Below are positions 1 through 11,209 of a stretch of 64,000 nucleotides of DNA, one piece after another. The notes under the pieces are model-generated. The model did no database searches, was not told where the DNA came from, and saw only the letters and a list, made by a program, of their open reading frames with translations. Numbering within the stretch: position 1 is the stretch's first letter; every line of letters begins with the position of its first letter. Source of the stretch: Erythrophleum ivorense (lineage: Eukaryota > Streptophyta > Magnoliopsida > Fabales > Fabaceae); contig JAIUCV010000004.1 in assembly GCA_026724425.1 (NCBI GenBank), positions 2,366,001-2,430,000 of the forward strand, in the 5' to 3' direction. The translations under genes were made by a program, and so were the position numbers.

Positions 1-790
1 GTAAAAATAAAGTATGTAAGTTGAATAGTCCTTTTATAGCCTTAATCAACCACTAAACGCTTGGTTTGACAAATTTACAAGAGCAATGAAAAGTTGTAGT
101 TATGTTTGAAGGTAGGCCAATCATACATTTTTTTTTTAGATTTTTTTCTAAATGAAAGGTTGCTACTTAATTGTTTATGTTGATGATATAGATGTTACAC
201 GTCACTTAATATTAAAAATCAAGGATCTTGGTGAAATGAGATTTTTTTTTTTGGTATAGAGGTAGCTTGATCAAAGAAAGGAACTACAATTTTCCCCTGA
301 AAGTACACTATTGACCTTTTTGAAGAAATTGAGATACTTGGCCATAAGCCAACTGATACCTTTTTAAGAAGGCCACCTATAAGGCAGGGTTGAAATAAGA
401 AGGTGCTCCTGTTAATGCTTGCAAGTATCAAAGACTAGTTAAGAATCTTATTTATCTTTCCTATACCAGACCTAATATTAGCTTTCATATAAGTGTCATT
501 AACCAATATATAAATAAACTAACTGAAGCACATTTGAAAGTCGTTTATATAATTTTGAGATACTTAAAGATGACTTCTACTAAAGGTATCTTTTTTAAAA
601 AAGGTATAAAAGGAGCATAAAGGCTTATACTGATGCAGATTGGGCAGGATCAGTTACTGATAGGAGATTTACTTCAAGGTATTACACTTATGTGTAGGGG
701 AACCTTATCACTAAAAGGAGTAAGAAATAAGTATTAGTTGTTAAAAGTAATGTTGACGCTAAATTTAGGGCCTTTAGCTATGGGGTATGT
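1..790 (+). pseudogene. Old Ty1/copia pol remnant, part 1 (RT C-terminal part to RNase H)
   Basis: Decayed 3' part of a copia polyprotein, read on + with many stops and frameshifts. A reverse-transcriptase box reading YVDD is visible near 170-190. An RNase H stretch (DADWAGSVTDRR) lies near 630-670, and the SNVDAKFRAF segment near 745-775 matches the usual RNase H 'S.AEAEYRA' region. The reading stops at 790 because another LTR element is inserted there. The same RNase H domain continues at 6347 with EVSWLKKLMNEL. The 5' end lies outside the window. The element is certainly dead. It occupies what would be intron 4 of reductase copy A. Confidence 0.8.
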
Positions 791-897
791 TGGTATCCCA
801 TATTGTTCTCTCTTAAAATCTATGTTTATCACATGGTGTTTGGTCCCTGAAATTAATGATTTATTTCTTATTTTGTTTCCTTATTTTATGTGATCAT

Positions 898-1138
898 TGT
901 TGAAGAATATGTCTTTTCCATGTTGTTTCTCAACTGTTATGATCCTCAATGCTTTTATTTCCTTCTTTTCCTTCCCTTTATTTTGCTCAGGATAAAGTCT
1001 TCATTTTCTATTTTATTGTTAACAGTATTTGTGGGATCTGATTAGCAAGCTTGTTGCCTTCAGTCCTTTATGTGTATTTGTTCTAATTTCATTTTGGAAT
1101 AACAAGAATAAGAGAAAACTACATTATGATTATTTACA
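898..1138 (+). repeat. 5' LTR of nested copia
   Basis: A 241-bp LTR beginning TGTTGAAG and ending TTTACA. It aligns with 4937-5194 over the shared blocks ATGCTTTTATTTCCTTC, AAAGTCTTCATTTTCT and TTCTAATTTCATTTT. Confidence 0.8.
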
Positions 1139-1150
1139 TGGTATCAGAGC
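1139..1150 (+). promoter_or_regulatory. Primer-binding site (initiator-tRNA-Met type)
   Basis: TGGTATCAGAGC directly follows the LTR end. This is the standard plant copia site complementary to the 3' end of initiator methionine tRNA, where minus-strand DNA synthesis would be primed. Confidence 0.9.
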
Positions 1151-1639
1151 CTACACATGCCTGAAGCATATGATATAATAATAGAGTTCATTACCATGGA
1201 TTTGCTAAGAAAGATAATGGAGATGAAGACAACACTCTCTTCAGAAATAGCGAACACACACCCTATACTCACATTCAAAAGATGCTAAACAAACAAACCC
1301 CAAAGTCTAGTCACCGTCCAACCTCCTACGTGCTTCCATGCACCATCGAGTCACTCTATCTTTTATCCCATGTGCCAGTGTATAGGAGCATGTCACATGC
1401 TATCTTCTGCCGCTATTCACCTAGAGTTGATCAACTCTGTGTTCCTTAGTTGCTAGATGGTGTGGTGGTCAAAAGTTCAAGCCCAAAGTGCGTTTATACA
1501 AAAATATGCAAAAAGCACATAATAAATCCCATGACCCCAATAATGAATGAAGGTGTTAGAATCAATGTCATGTTATATTTGAAGAGTATACTTTTACTGG
1601 GCTCATTGTCCAATCAAGTAACATATCCATGGCTTTAAG

Positions 1640-4600
1640 CACCAAAAGTCAAAATACTAATGCATGGATTGTAGATTCAGGAGCTATTGACCAAATGGAT
1701 GGAGATGTTTCTATTCTTGATGAATTCATCCTATGCAATGAGAAAATGGTTGTCAAAATTGTAGATGGATCCTTATCTTAAGTTACGCCATTGTTTTAGT
1801 AAAATTGTCTAATGAATCAGTTTTAACAAATGTGCTTTAGTCCTAAAGCTCACTTGCAATTTACTATCCATTAGCAAACTTGCAAAGGATCTTAATTGCA
1901 TAACAAAGTTTTATTTTGGTGAATGTCAATTTTAGGATTTGAAGTCGAGGAAGAAAATTGGCAATGTTAGGAAGTGTGCAAGCCTATACTACCTCTATAG
2001 TTCTCAAGAAAAGAAAAAGACAGCTTTGTCTACAAGGTCTATCCCCAATGAAGTTATGATGTGGCATTACCAATTAGGTCACCCAAACATTCACTATCTT
2101 AAGCTCATGTATCCCCATTTGATTACCAAAAATATCTCTCAATTTTAACATGAGATTCGTCTATTATCCAAACATGTCAAAAGTTCTTACCCTCCTCAAA
2201 TTCACAAACAAACCCAACCTCTCACCTTATTCTTAATGACTTATGGGGTCCCTCCAGGATGAAAAATATTAATGGGGTTAGGTGATTTGTCACCTTTATA
2301 AATGATCATATTCGTTTGACTTAAGTGTACCTCTTAAAAAAGAAGTTTGAAGTTGCCACCATATTCAAAAATTTTCACACACTCCTCCAAAACCAATTTC
2401 AGACCAAAATCAAAGTTTTAAGATCTAACAATGTTAAGGACTACTTTAATTCAATCCTTGCAAACCACCTTACCAACAATGGAATCATTTATCAAAGCTT
2501 TTATGTTAACACCCTACAACAAAATGGGATATCTGAAAGGAAAAATAGACATCTCTTAAAAGTAGCTAGATCCCTTTTGATCACTTCAAATGTTCCAAAA
2601 AATTTTTGGTAAGAAACCATCCTTGCTACTATATATCTCATAAACTAGATGTCATCCAAAACCTTAAATTTCCAAATATCTTATCAAAAACTCCTTAGAA
2701 CTTATCTTAATACACCTACCATGTCCACCTTGCCCAAAAAAGTCTTTGGCTATATATCATTTGTTCACAATGATAATGGGAGTAAACTTGATCATAGAGC
2801 CCTTAAATGTATCTTTTGATGCAACTCGCTTACTCATAAAGGGTACAAATGTTATTCACCTATCACTAAAAAGTACTACACAACTATGGATGTAACCTTC
2901 TATGAAACCCAGCCCTTTTATCCTAAAGCATTCAATCATGGGAAACTTAACATCTTAACTCACAAGAATGGCTGTTATATGATAACTTTAAATTTTCTCA
3001 TCAACCTGAACCTAAGACTAGAATATTTACTGTCCTATCCTATTTTCAACCTTTGCTCATCCCTGACGATGTCCTTGAGAAGTAGCCTTCCACTACTAAT
3101 AAACTTCCATCTTAATGCGATTGACTACTTTCAACCTTTCGTTTACTCAAGAAAGAAATAGAACCAACAATCTAAACAGTAATGCATAGAGGAGAAATAA
3201 TGCACACCCCTTGAGCAAGGCCATTCATCTCCCTTAATTTTAGATCCTGAACCCAAGGAGACTTTAAGCCCTAAGCTGGAGGAAGACTTGGCAAATTTAG
3301 ATGTTCCTATAGCTCTAAGAAAAAGGATAAGATCATATGTCAAATACCTTACAAGTAACTATATTCCTTATAATGAATTATCCCTTACTTCGCAAACCTT
3401 TATGGCAAATGTTACATTTGATAAGTTACCTAAGAATGTTTATGAAGATGTAAAAACTTTAGAATGGAAAGTTGCCATACAAGAAGAGATAAGTGCATTG
3501 GAGAAAAATGGGACTTAGGAAGTTACTGAGCTACCTAGAAGGGAAACCATAGTGGGCTATAAGTGGGTTTTTACTGTTAAATACAACCTATATGGAAGTA
3601 TTACTAGTTTCCAAAAGATTTACACAAACCAATGGCATTGACTTTCAAGAGCCATTTGCCTAATAGCCAAGTTTAGTACTATTCAGATACTACTCTCTCT
3701 TGCTCCTAATCTTGATTAGCCTCTCACCAACTTGATGTGAATAACGCCTTCTTAAATGTGGATTTCAAAGAAGAAAATTACATAGACAAGCCACCTAGAT
3801 TTAAATCAAGTGGCAATCATAATAAAGAATGTAAACTTCATAAGTCATTACATGGCTTAAAATAGTCATCTTAAGTTTGGTTTGAAAGGTTTACACAGGT
3901 TGTCAAAGGCTATGGGTATAACCAATGCTAAACCGATCATACCTTATTCATTAAGCTTACTTTTGATAAGAAGCTTGCAATTTTAATTGTTTATATTAAT
4001 AACATAGTTATTATAGGGGACAATTTTGATGAAGTAAGGAGGTTGAAGAAGTCTCTTACAACTAAGTTTGAACTGAAGCATCTTGGCAATTTAAGGCATT
4101 TCTTAGGTATGGAAGTTGCAAGACCAAAAAAAGGCATAATTGTGTCCCAAAGGAAATATACAATGGATTTGTTAGAAGAAACTGGGTGGTTAGGATGTAA
4201 GCCAACTACTAACACCCCAATGGAAACAAATTACAAACTCAACCTAAAGCAAGATTATGCTTTAATAGATATTGGAATGTACCAAAAACTTGTGGAAAAG
4301 TAGATTTACTTATCTCACACAAGGTTACTATCAGCTTTCTTATGAGTGTTGTGAGCTAGTTCATGAATAAACTTAATAAAGAACATTTAGAGATTGTCTA
4401 TATAATTCTATGGTACCTAAAGTTGACACTAAGAAAGGGCTTATTTTTCAAAAAAGGAACACAAAGGAGTAGAAATTTACTCAAATATAGATTGATCCAA
4501 GTTTGTGACAGATAGAAGGCCGACTACCCGATATTGTAAATTTGGTTGGGGTAACTTAGTTACTTGGACAAGCAAGAAATAACCTATTATAACCTGAAGC

Positions 4601-4945
4601 AGTGTCAAGGCAAAATTTCGAGCTTTTGTACTTGGAATATGTAAGGGCATTTTATTTAATAAGCTACTTAAAGAACTTAAAGTGTGTATTGAAGGCCCAA
4701 AAAAGTCTTGTGTGATAAAATGACAACCATTGGCATAGCTAAAAATCCCATTTACCATGATAGGAGCAAATATGTTGAGATTGACCATCATTTCATTAAG
4801 AAGAAGATTGATTCAAGAATGATGGAATTAGTCTACACTTCAACTAATGCCCAAGTTGTTGACTTGCTTACCAAGGTAGCAAGAATGTAGTTTAAAGAGT
4901 TGTGCTCCAGGCTAGGCATGATAAACATTTACTACCTAACTTGAG
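1640..4945 (+). pseudogene. Broken copia pol of the nested element
   Basis: Protease, integrase, reverse transcriptase and RNase H relics appear in order. The integrase zinc-finger and core regions are readable (2040-2610). Reverse transcriptase begins near 3490 with the EEISALEKN and GYKWVF blocks, then loses a segment near 3605. The catalytic box near 3985-4005 reads YINN rather than YVDD. A long clean stretch follows at 4043-4303 (LKHLGNLRHFLGMEVAR). RNase H ends with DRSKYVEIDHHFIKKK and VDLLTK near 4755-4880. Numerous stops and frameshifts rule out a functional polyprotein. Confidence 0.85.
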
Positions 4946-5194
4946 ACGTCTTTTCCATGTTATTTCTTAGTTGTTTTGATCCTCATTTATATATCTTTAA
5001 TAATGCTTTTATTTCCTTCTTTTCCTTCCATATATTTCACTCAGCATAAAGTCTTCATTTTCTGTTTTATTTTTAGCAGTACTTGTAGGATCTGATTGGC
5101 AAGCATATTACCTTCAATCCTTTATATGTATATTTGTTCTAATTTCATTTTAGAATAACAAGAATCTAAGAACACTAGACTCTGATTATTTATA
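4937..5194 (+). repeat. 3' LTR of nested copia
   Basis: Aligns with the 5' LTR at 898-1138 and is slightly longer through small insertions. It is followed by the 5-bp duplication attat, after which the interrupted outer LTR resumes. Confidence 0.75.
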
Positions 5195-5490
5195 ATTATA
5201 ATTAGGCTTTTATTTCTCTATTTTATTGTGTTTGATCATGTTATTTATCATGGATTGTCAAACTCTTTCTTTTCTTCTTTAAACCTTAGTATTTTTATAC
5301 TTTTATGTAGCTTTATTGTAGTTGATTTTCAAGAGTTAAATGGCAAGATTGTTACCATATGCTTTTCATTTATTTTCTCCTCCTACCATGAATAAAATAT
5401 GAAATTTTAAAGTTATTATTTTATAAAATTCTTCATGATATTAAAACCTTTATGGTATATATCCTCTGTTTAACCTAATTTGGCTAGGCT

Positions 5491-5930
5491 ATGGCCACCC
5501 ACATCAAGAAGGCAAAAGCCTCTCATGAAGTTGTTGTACAAAACAACAAACTTGAAATCATTGTACAAACCAGTAAAATTGAAATCACTGCACAGACTAA
5601 CAAAACCATTAACCAAGCTATGGCCACTTATGTCGAGAAGGAAAAAGCCTCTTATTAAGCTATTGCATAGAACAACAAAACTGAAGCCGTTACACAGGCT
5701 GGCAAAATTGAAATTGCTTCACAAATTAGCAAAACTATTAGCTAAGCAATAGCCACCCGCTGTAAGTAGGTAGAAGCCTCTCATAAACCTACTACATATA
5801 TTAACAAAACTGAAGTTGTTGGATAGACTAGCAAAATTGAAGTTATTGCATAGACTAGCGAAACTAAAATTGCTACACAAATTAGCATAGCTGAAGCCAC
5901 TGCACAAACTAGCAAATTTTAAATCGCTGT
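5491..5930 (+). pseudogene. Repeat-coding interior of the small LTR element
   Basis: Read in the frame starting at ATG 5491, this codes a 9-residue repeat of the form K-(I/T)-E-(I/V)-x-x-Q-(T/I)-(S/N), for example KIEITAQTN and KIEIASQIS. The repeats are grouped into three larger blocks of about 126 bp, each opening with A(M/I)AT. The first block is open for about 55 codons, and later blocks carry stops. The peptide is polar, lysine/glutamate/glutamine-rich and would probably be helical. I recognise no family. It could be a gag-like product or a captured host coding segment. The overlapping minus-strand frame that is open at 5719-5907 is a by-product of the repetition. Confidence 0.5.
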
Positions 5931-5992
5931 ATATACCAACAAAACCGTCTCTCCAAGCTGTGCCCAGCTTGAAAGGGACTATCGAGATCCCT

Positions 5993-6341
5993 TGATCTTA
6001 GCATGTTGTTCTATCTCAGAGTCCATGTTTATCATATGGCCTTTTATCCCTGAAGTCAATAATTTACTTTCTATTTTGTTTCCTTATTTTATGCAATTAT
6101 AATTAGGCTTTTATTTTTTCATTTTATTGTGTTTGATTATGTCATTTATCATGGATTATCAACTCTTTCTTTGCTTCTTTAGAACCCAGGATTTTGGTGC
6201 CTTTATGATGGGTTTATTGCTACTGATTTTTAGGAGTTGAATGGCAGGATTGTTGCCATCTGCTTCTCTATATATTTTCTTCTCCTACCATGAATGAAAT
6301 GAGAAATTTCAAAGTCTATTATTTTCTAAAATTCTTTAAGA
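5993..6341 (+). repeat. 3' LTR of the small non-autonomous element
   Basis: A 349-bp uninterrupted copy of the LTR that is split at 791-892 and 5195-5438. It serves as the empty-site reference proving that the 898-5194 copia inserted into the left LTR. A purine-rich run (gaaaggga) lies just upstream. Confidence 0.65.
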
Positions 6342-6346
6342 TATAT

Positions 6347-6657
6347 GAAGTTTCATGGCTTAAAAAGCTTATGAATGAGTTAAGAATTCCTAGGACTAAA
6401 ACTATATAGATATTTTGTGACAATATGTCCACAATTAGTATCACAAAAAAATGTGCATTGTGATAGAACAAAGTACGTTGAAATTGATTGGCACTTCATA
6501 AAGAAAAAATTTGATGCTAGCATTCTCGAATTAACTTACACATTTATCAAGAATCAAGTAACTGATGTCTTAACCAAGGCCTTGCCTTGTGTCAAGTTTG
6601 AAAGGTTAATTTGTAGGTTGGGAATATTAGACATCTACTCCAGAGCTTAAGGGGGAA
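6347..6657 (+). pseudogene. Old Ty1/copia pol remnant, part 2 (RNase H end) with polypurine tract
   Basis: Resumes the RNase H domain broken at 790. EVSWLKKLMNEL is followed by a CDN box, DRTKYVEIDWHFIKKKFD and VTDVLTKALP, ending at a stop near 6648. These are the standard last motifs of a copia RNase H. The polypurine tract (AAGGGGGAA, 6649-6657) lies immediately before the LTR and would prime plus-strand synthesis. The 6417-6650 stretch is open throughout. Confidence 0.85.
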
Positions 6658-6921
6658 TGTTAGAGATCTTGCCCTTACCCCACTTAAGTTTTTTGTTATT
6701 CTTTTTAATTAGCATTATTGGTTCCTAATTTATCTCCCTTCTATTTCCTTTTATCTTGGTTGTTATTAGTTTTTATTATACTTTGTTTTAAATTTTGAAT
6801 TTTCTAAGTGGGATTGATTAGGAGACTTGTTCCCTACTTTCATTTATATGTACGCCTTCTCTGTTCACAATGGAAAAAAAAAAGGCATTCAGAGTATCAA
6901 TTCCTTTGAATTTCTACATCA
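6658..6921 (+). repeat. 3' LTR of the old copia
   Basis: Begins TGTTAGAG directly after the polypurine tract and ends ACATCA. From 6922 on, the sequence aligns with intron 4 of reductase copy B (about 21885 onward), which fixes the right boundary of the insertion. The matching 5' LTR is outside the window. Confidence 0.7.
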
Positions 6922-7321
6922 TATCTTTATCATAAAATTTTCTTCTTTTGTACAAAAATAAAATCATGATCTTTTCTTTTTATCTTAGTTTACTAATGTC
7001 AATTAAAAAAGGATAACAAGATAGAGCATCATTGTTTTAAGTCTCTGATCCAGCATAATGGTATGCATTGTGATTCCAAGGTACATATCTCTTAAGTCAA
7101 CATTAAGTCTCTGATTAAAATTATTATAGCCCCCATTTTCTTATCCCTAAGTACATACCTTATATCGCCACTTCAACATTTTGACATTAATTCCCTTTTC
7201 AATTAACCAGAGCCAAAACAAGCATTTCAGTTGAAAAGATCAAGCAACCCAAATGCAGAGAAATCATGTAACAGGATTCTGTAGTCTGTAAAGCATGAAA
7301 CTATGAGTGTATAAAGATTAC

Positions 7322-10300
7322 CATTTATTAGATTGAATATTGCAGCAGAACTTTCGTTTAGTGCTGGTTGCAGAAGTGGCCCAATCACCACGGCTGGGTT
7401 AAGAGCAACCATGTCAATGTTGTTTTCTTTTGCAAATTTCCAGGCAGCATCTTCGGCCAAAGTCTTGGAAAGTGTATACCAGAGCTGAAAGAACAAAACA
7501 GATATAGCAGGAAACTTGAAGAGGATTGTACAGTACTATCTTTGACAATCACCATATTTGAACACATTGGAAGTTGGAACATATACATTAGCACTATTGC
7601 TTAGCAGCAATTGTCTAGCGCATACAAGGTTGAAAATACTGAGCCGTTATCAAATAAATTAATTAGGAAGACTGTTAACAAATTTAATGGGCAATCTCTA
7701 CATTACAGTTACAACTGCATGATCACAAGATTGTAAAGAACTGACTTTAGTCATAAATAATTGAAGCAATACATAGCCTTCATGCAAAATGAAGTCACCA
7801 AAAAAAAAAATTGACCTCTGTGGAATGAGTTGAGAATATTTGTATGGGTACATCTATTTATAGACCTAGAACCAAGAAAGAGAAATAATCTCCCTGGCAC
7901 ATCCCCCCCCCCCCAAACAAAAAAAAAAAGATGAGAGGGAATGATAAGAACTGATGGATATTAACAACTATAAAAAATCCCCGATAAGTGCAAATAAAGA
8001 GTAAGATGACTGTACAATAAAAGAAGAAATCCCCCCTAATAAACTGAAATGAATCAAGGAATAACGAGGAATTCCACAACCTCATTACAAATTTCTCATA
8101 AGCGCACCGAATGACTAGAGTACATCTAAGTGAAATAGGGCCTACAAGCTTATGACAAAGCTCGGCTTATCAACCTTGATTGAGTAAACCTTGTGGACAA
8201 GGTTAATTACATATATATATATATATATATAGAAATTGATAATATTTCTACACAGAAGTGGTAAACTTAGTTTACTCTAAATGACAACAAAGGAGATAAT
8301 TTTGAAACAAAAGACTAATTGCTTATGAACACTAAGGTTAATTTCTTATTTGGCTTCAATGCTCATTTTTCTTTAAATTAAAACCACATTGTAATATTTT
8401 GCTCTGTATTATGTCCATGATAACAGTCAAGCAACTGTCTTTTATCTATTTCTTCTAGAAAAGCAATGTCCCCCATTTTAGTTTAAATATGTCCCACAGT
8501 TCAAATGAATCTAAGCAATCATCGCCTATGGAGTCCACCTGTCTGATTAATAAAACATGAAATCATGCTGTTCTGATTAGCCAATGTGCAAGACTTGCAA
8601 ATGGCATTTAGATTGAAAACTTGCTACCCTAACTCTGCGCAGCATTAACTACAATCACACATGCAACCTGCATTGACTGCAAACTTCAATTCAGTGTAAG
8701 TATAATGAAATATAGTGCATACCTTATATTCCTTACAAATATCTGGATTTGAAAACCAAGTTTCATCAACTACAACTTCAGGAGTCGTAGGCTTGCCATT
8801 ATATAAAACTGCAGCAATGGAAGAAGTTAAGACAACTCGTTTCACATATGGTGATTTTGCACATGATTTAAGAATATTAAGAGTTCCCTTGACTGCTGGG
8901 TCAATTAGCTCAGTCTGAAATAAGAAAAGCAACAATTAGAATTTAGTAAATAAGGCAACGGTATTTTTTTTCTTTTTATTAGACTACAAAGTGGTCATTT
9001 AAATGGTTGTCAGACTTGTGATTTATTTACACTAGTAGGAATTTAACTCGTAAACTCAAATTGCAAACTTATAAAAGTTCACACATATAACTAATAGCTA
9101 ATAAAAATTCATATACAACTTAAAACTCATCATAAAATGAAAAAAAATACTAATTTATATGATCATAACAAAAATCAATAGTGAATGTTAACAGTTCAAA
9201 ACCAAATATGCCAAATCCTTAATACTAAATAGTTTATACAAATTTCTGTCCTTAACTGAAAGATTTCAGAAAAAGGTCAAAGCATCTCACCCTAAAATAT
9301 TCAAAAGAATTCACCACTTCCTTTAGATGTCAATCATGCGAAGAGATTCCAGACTACACTTTACGAACTATAAATCCCATCAATAATCAAAATAAGTAGA
9401 TCCAAAATGAACCTCACAGGTAAAGGCCTAAGCTAGAGTCATTTCTTTGCTTCTGAAAGACGTTGCTCCAACTAAAGAGGTGAAGGGCAGTAGCCAGCAG
9501 GTGTAGTCATGCCATTCTTCATTTTTCTGGCATTTTACATCATGGATAGCGTACACTGAGGCACCTAAGGCATGATACTCTATTCCTTACCGTAATCTTT
9601 GCAATTGCCCAATAGTTAATGGAAAACTCAAAAAATTATGATACTTAAAGTCCTAGAATACATAGGGAACTCATTAGATTATAAATACTAGATTGTTTTA
9701 CTATTTGCCAAGGGCAAAGAAATGGGCAAGCTTTTGGGAAGTGTCACTATGACAGACTATTATGTATTTGGAAAATTAATGGCTTACATTGTAAGACGAA
9801 ATGAAATATTGAAGTTTTTGTCCTCCTGTTATAGGGCCTTTCGATTTCTAAGCAAGAATAACTTTTTAATTTGTCATCTAGAAATGCATAGAAGATAACT
9901 AAAGATAATCAAAATTGCTAAAAGAGTTCTTCAAACAGATTAAAGCATTCAAAAAAGAACGCCTTGCTGAAGGCAGACTATATTGATATGAACCTGTGGG
10001 TCTTTGACATCAACAAAACAGGGAGATGCAGTATGAAAGACACCCTCACACCCCTCAACAGCCAGGTCAAAGGAACCTTCTTCCAGGAGATTTCCTTTAA
10101 TCAGGTGCAATCTCTCCTTTGCTCCATCAAGTTTAAGCAAGTGGTCTACCTTTCTTGAATCATCTGCAGGGAGTTACAATCCATCACTAATTGGTAACTC
10201 AAAATGGTGCTGAATAGCACGTAAGAAACAACAAAATAGAAATAATAGAGAAACTTAGAAAGTAAAACGAAGGGGAGCATTTTGGATACTAAGAAGAAAG

Positions 10301-11209
10301 AACCATAATTAAACACATCTATCCACAATATTGTATTATATTTATGTGTACCAACTTTATTAGTATTTTCACTTGTTGAATACACATATATGTACTTTCA
10401 TAATCAAAATAATAATTTCTCGATATGGCGAAAATTTTACTATTAACAATCGCAACGTCCATTACAAAAGGCAATATCAGAGCCATTGACTCCTTTCTCA
10501 GAACTCTTTTTTTCTTTTTCTTTTTTTCTATTGTAGTTTGGGGATAATATGCTCGGTTGGAGCCAAAAGAAAAGACATGGAGAGACAAGAGGGAATTATT
10601 AAATGATTGATGTATCTAGCAATTATATTGTATCTTGATTCGTATCTATTTTAGCCCTTTCCCTCGATTTCTCTCGTATTCATCTCCATCCAGTACACAC
10701 GTTTACGTTTTCAGTTCTCCATGCATGCCCCGTTGGACCATTCCTTAAATTTCCAATAGCCAAACACAACAAACCAAAGAATTTCATATCCGCTGACTTG
10801 CTAATGACTAGAAATCCAAAATTTGGAAACGGGTTTCGACTTTCGAGCGAATTTTGAATTACGAAAAATCCTTAACCAAAAATAGTGACGCAACAAACCA
10901 ATGAAACAGGCAATGAGCTTGTAGCTCACATGACAACAGCTAAAAATTAGGGTGTGTTTCATGTCAAGGGTTCAATCCTTACTCCTACCTCTTGGACAAC
11001 AAAAAAAGGGAACAAACGAATGAAACACAATTTCCGTCAGTTCATGGGATAAATGGGACGGTATTAAAGTGAGAGGACTCACTTGGGTCACGAACAGTCC
11101 CCTTGACAGTGTAACCACGAAGAAGAAGGAGCTTGACGAGCCATGAAGCAATATAGCCAGAAGCACCAGTGACGCACACGACCTTTCCGTTTCCTGCGTT
11201 ACTGCTCAT
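7322..11209 (-). CDS. Reductase copy A: exons 1-4 of a cinnamoyl-CoA-reductase-like / phenylacetaldehyde-reductase-like SDR (partial)
   Basis: Exons, in transcript order: 11083-11209, 9994-10163, 8723-8914, 7322-7484, all with GT-AG junctions. They encode residues 1-217 without interruption. The Rossmann motif TGASGYIA (residues 14-21) binds the NADP(H) cofactor. Exon 2 has GVFHTASPC. Exon 3 has VVLTSS, giving the catalytic Ser/Thr region. Exon 4 has LWYTLSK with the YxxxK pair. The family is cytosolic and reduces an aldehyde or CoA-thioester with NADPH. The true-CCR signature (KNWYCYGK) is absent, so a lignin CCR is unlikely. Exons 5-6 are not visible: intron 4 runs into the nested LTR elements and the window edge. 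The gene may be intact with a giant intron, or truncated. Exon 1 starts at the only in-frame ATG upstream of the Rossmann motif. Confidence 0.85.
8211..8231. repeat. (AT)n microsatellite in intron 3 of copy A
   Basis: Uninterrupted AT dinucleotides. The same microsatellite sits at the equivalent place in intron 3 of copy B (about 22877-22896), so it predates the duplication. Confidence 0.9.

Larger units (their letters stand above)
898..5194 (+). mobile_element. Degenerate Ty1/copia retrotransposon with two LTRs
   Basis: The 5' LTR is 898-1138 (TGTTGAAG to TTTACA) and the 3' LTR is about 4937-5194 (ending TTTATA). The primer-binding site directly follows the first LTR. Flanking 5-bp duplications are atcat (893-897) and attat (5195-5199). 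Domains read on + in the expected order, with many stops: gag remnant from 1197, protease (WIVDSGA near 1660-1685), integrase zinc finger (WHYQLGHPN near 2060-2090), integrase core with NGISERKNR near 2520-2555, reverse transcriptase from about 3490, and RNase H to about 4945. It inserted into the LTR of the small element at 791-6341. Confidence 0.85.
791..6341 (+). mobile_element. Small non-autonomous LTR element (itself interrupted by a copia)
   Basis: The left LTR is 791-892 plus about 5195-5438, split by the nested copia. The right LTR is about 5993-6341. The two copies align along their whole length, for example the TTTATCA(C/T)ATGG block and the ATTATAATTAGGCTTTTATT block. The insertion sits in the RNase H domain of the older copia, whose frame resumes at 6347. 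The probable 5-bp target-site duplication is tatgt (786-790) and tatat (6342-6346), differing by one base. Without the nested copia the element is about 1.25 kb. It has no pol, and its roughly 550-bp interior is repeat-coding sequence. LTR ends are estimated from alignment and may be off by a few bases. Confidence 0.7.

Noticed and set aside
5480..5752. 90-codon basic lysine/leucine-rich frame on + in the repeat-coding insert
   Set aside because: It is a different frame of the same 27-bp repeat. The frame from 5491 has the regular K-x-E-x-x-x-Q pattern and fits the larger block structure better.
7904..7935. C/A homopolymer run as an origin or regulatory site
   Set aside because: Simple low-complexity tract inside intron 3 of copy A, without any accompanying element.
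10972..11166. Alternative frame across exon 1 of copy A
   Set aside because: It runs through the exon in the wrong frame and into the intron. The Rossmann motif is in the other frame.
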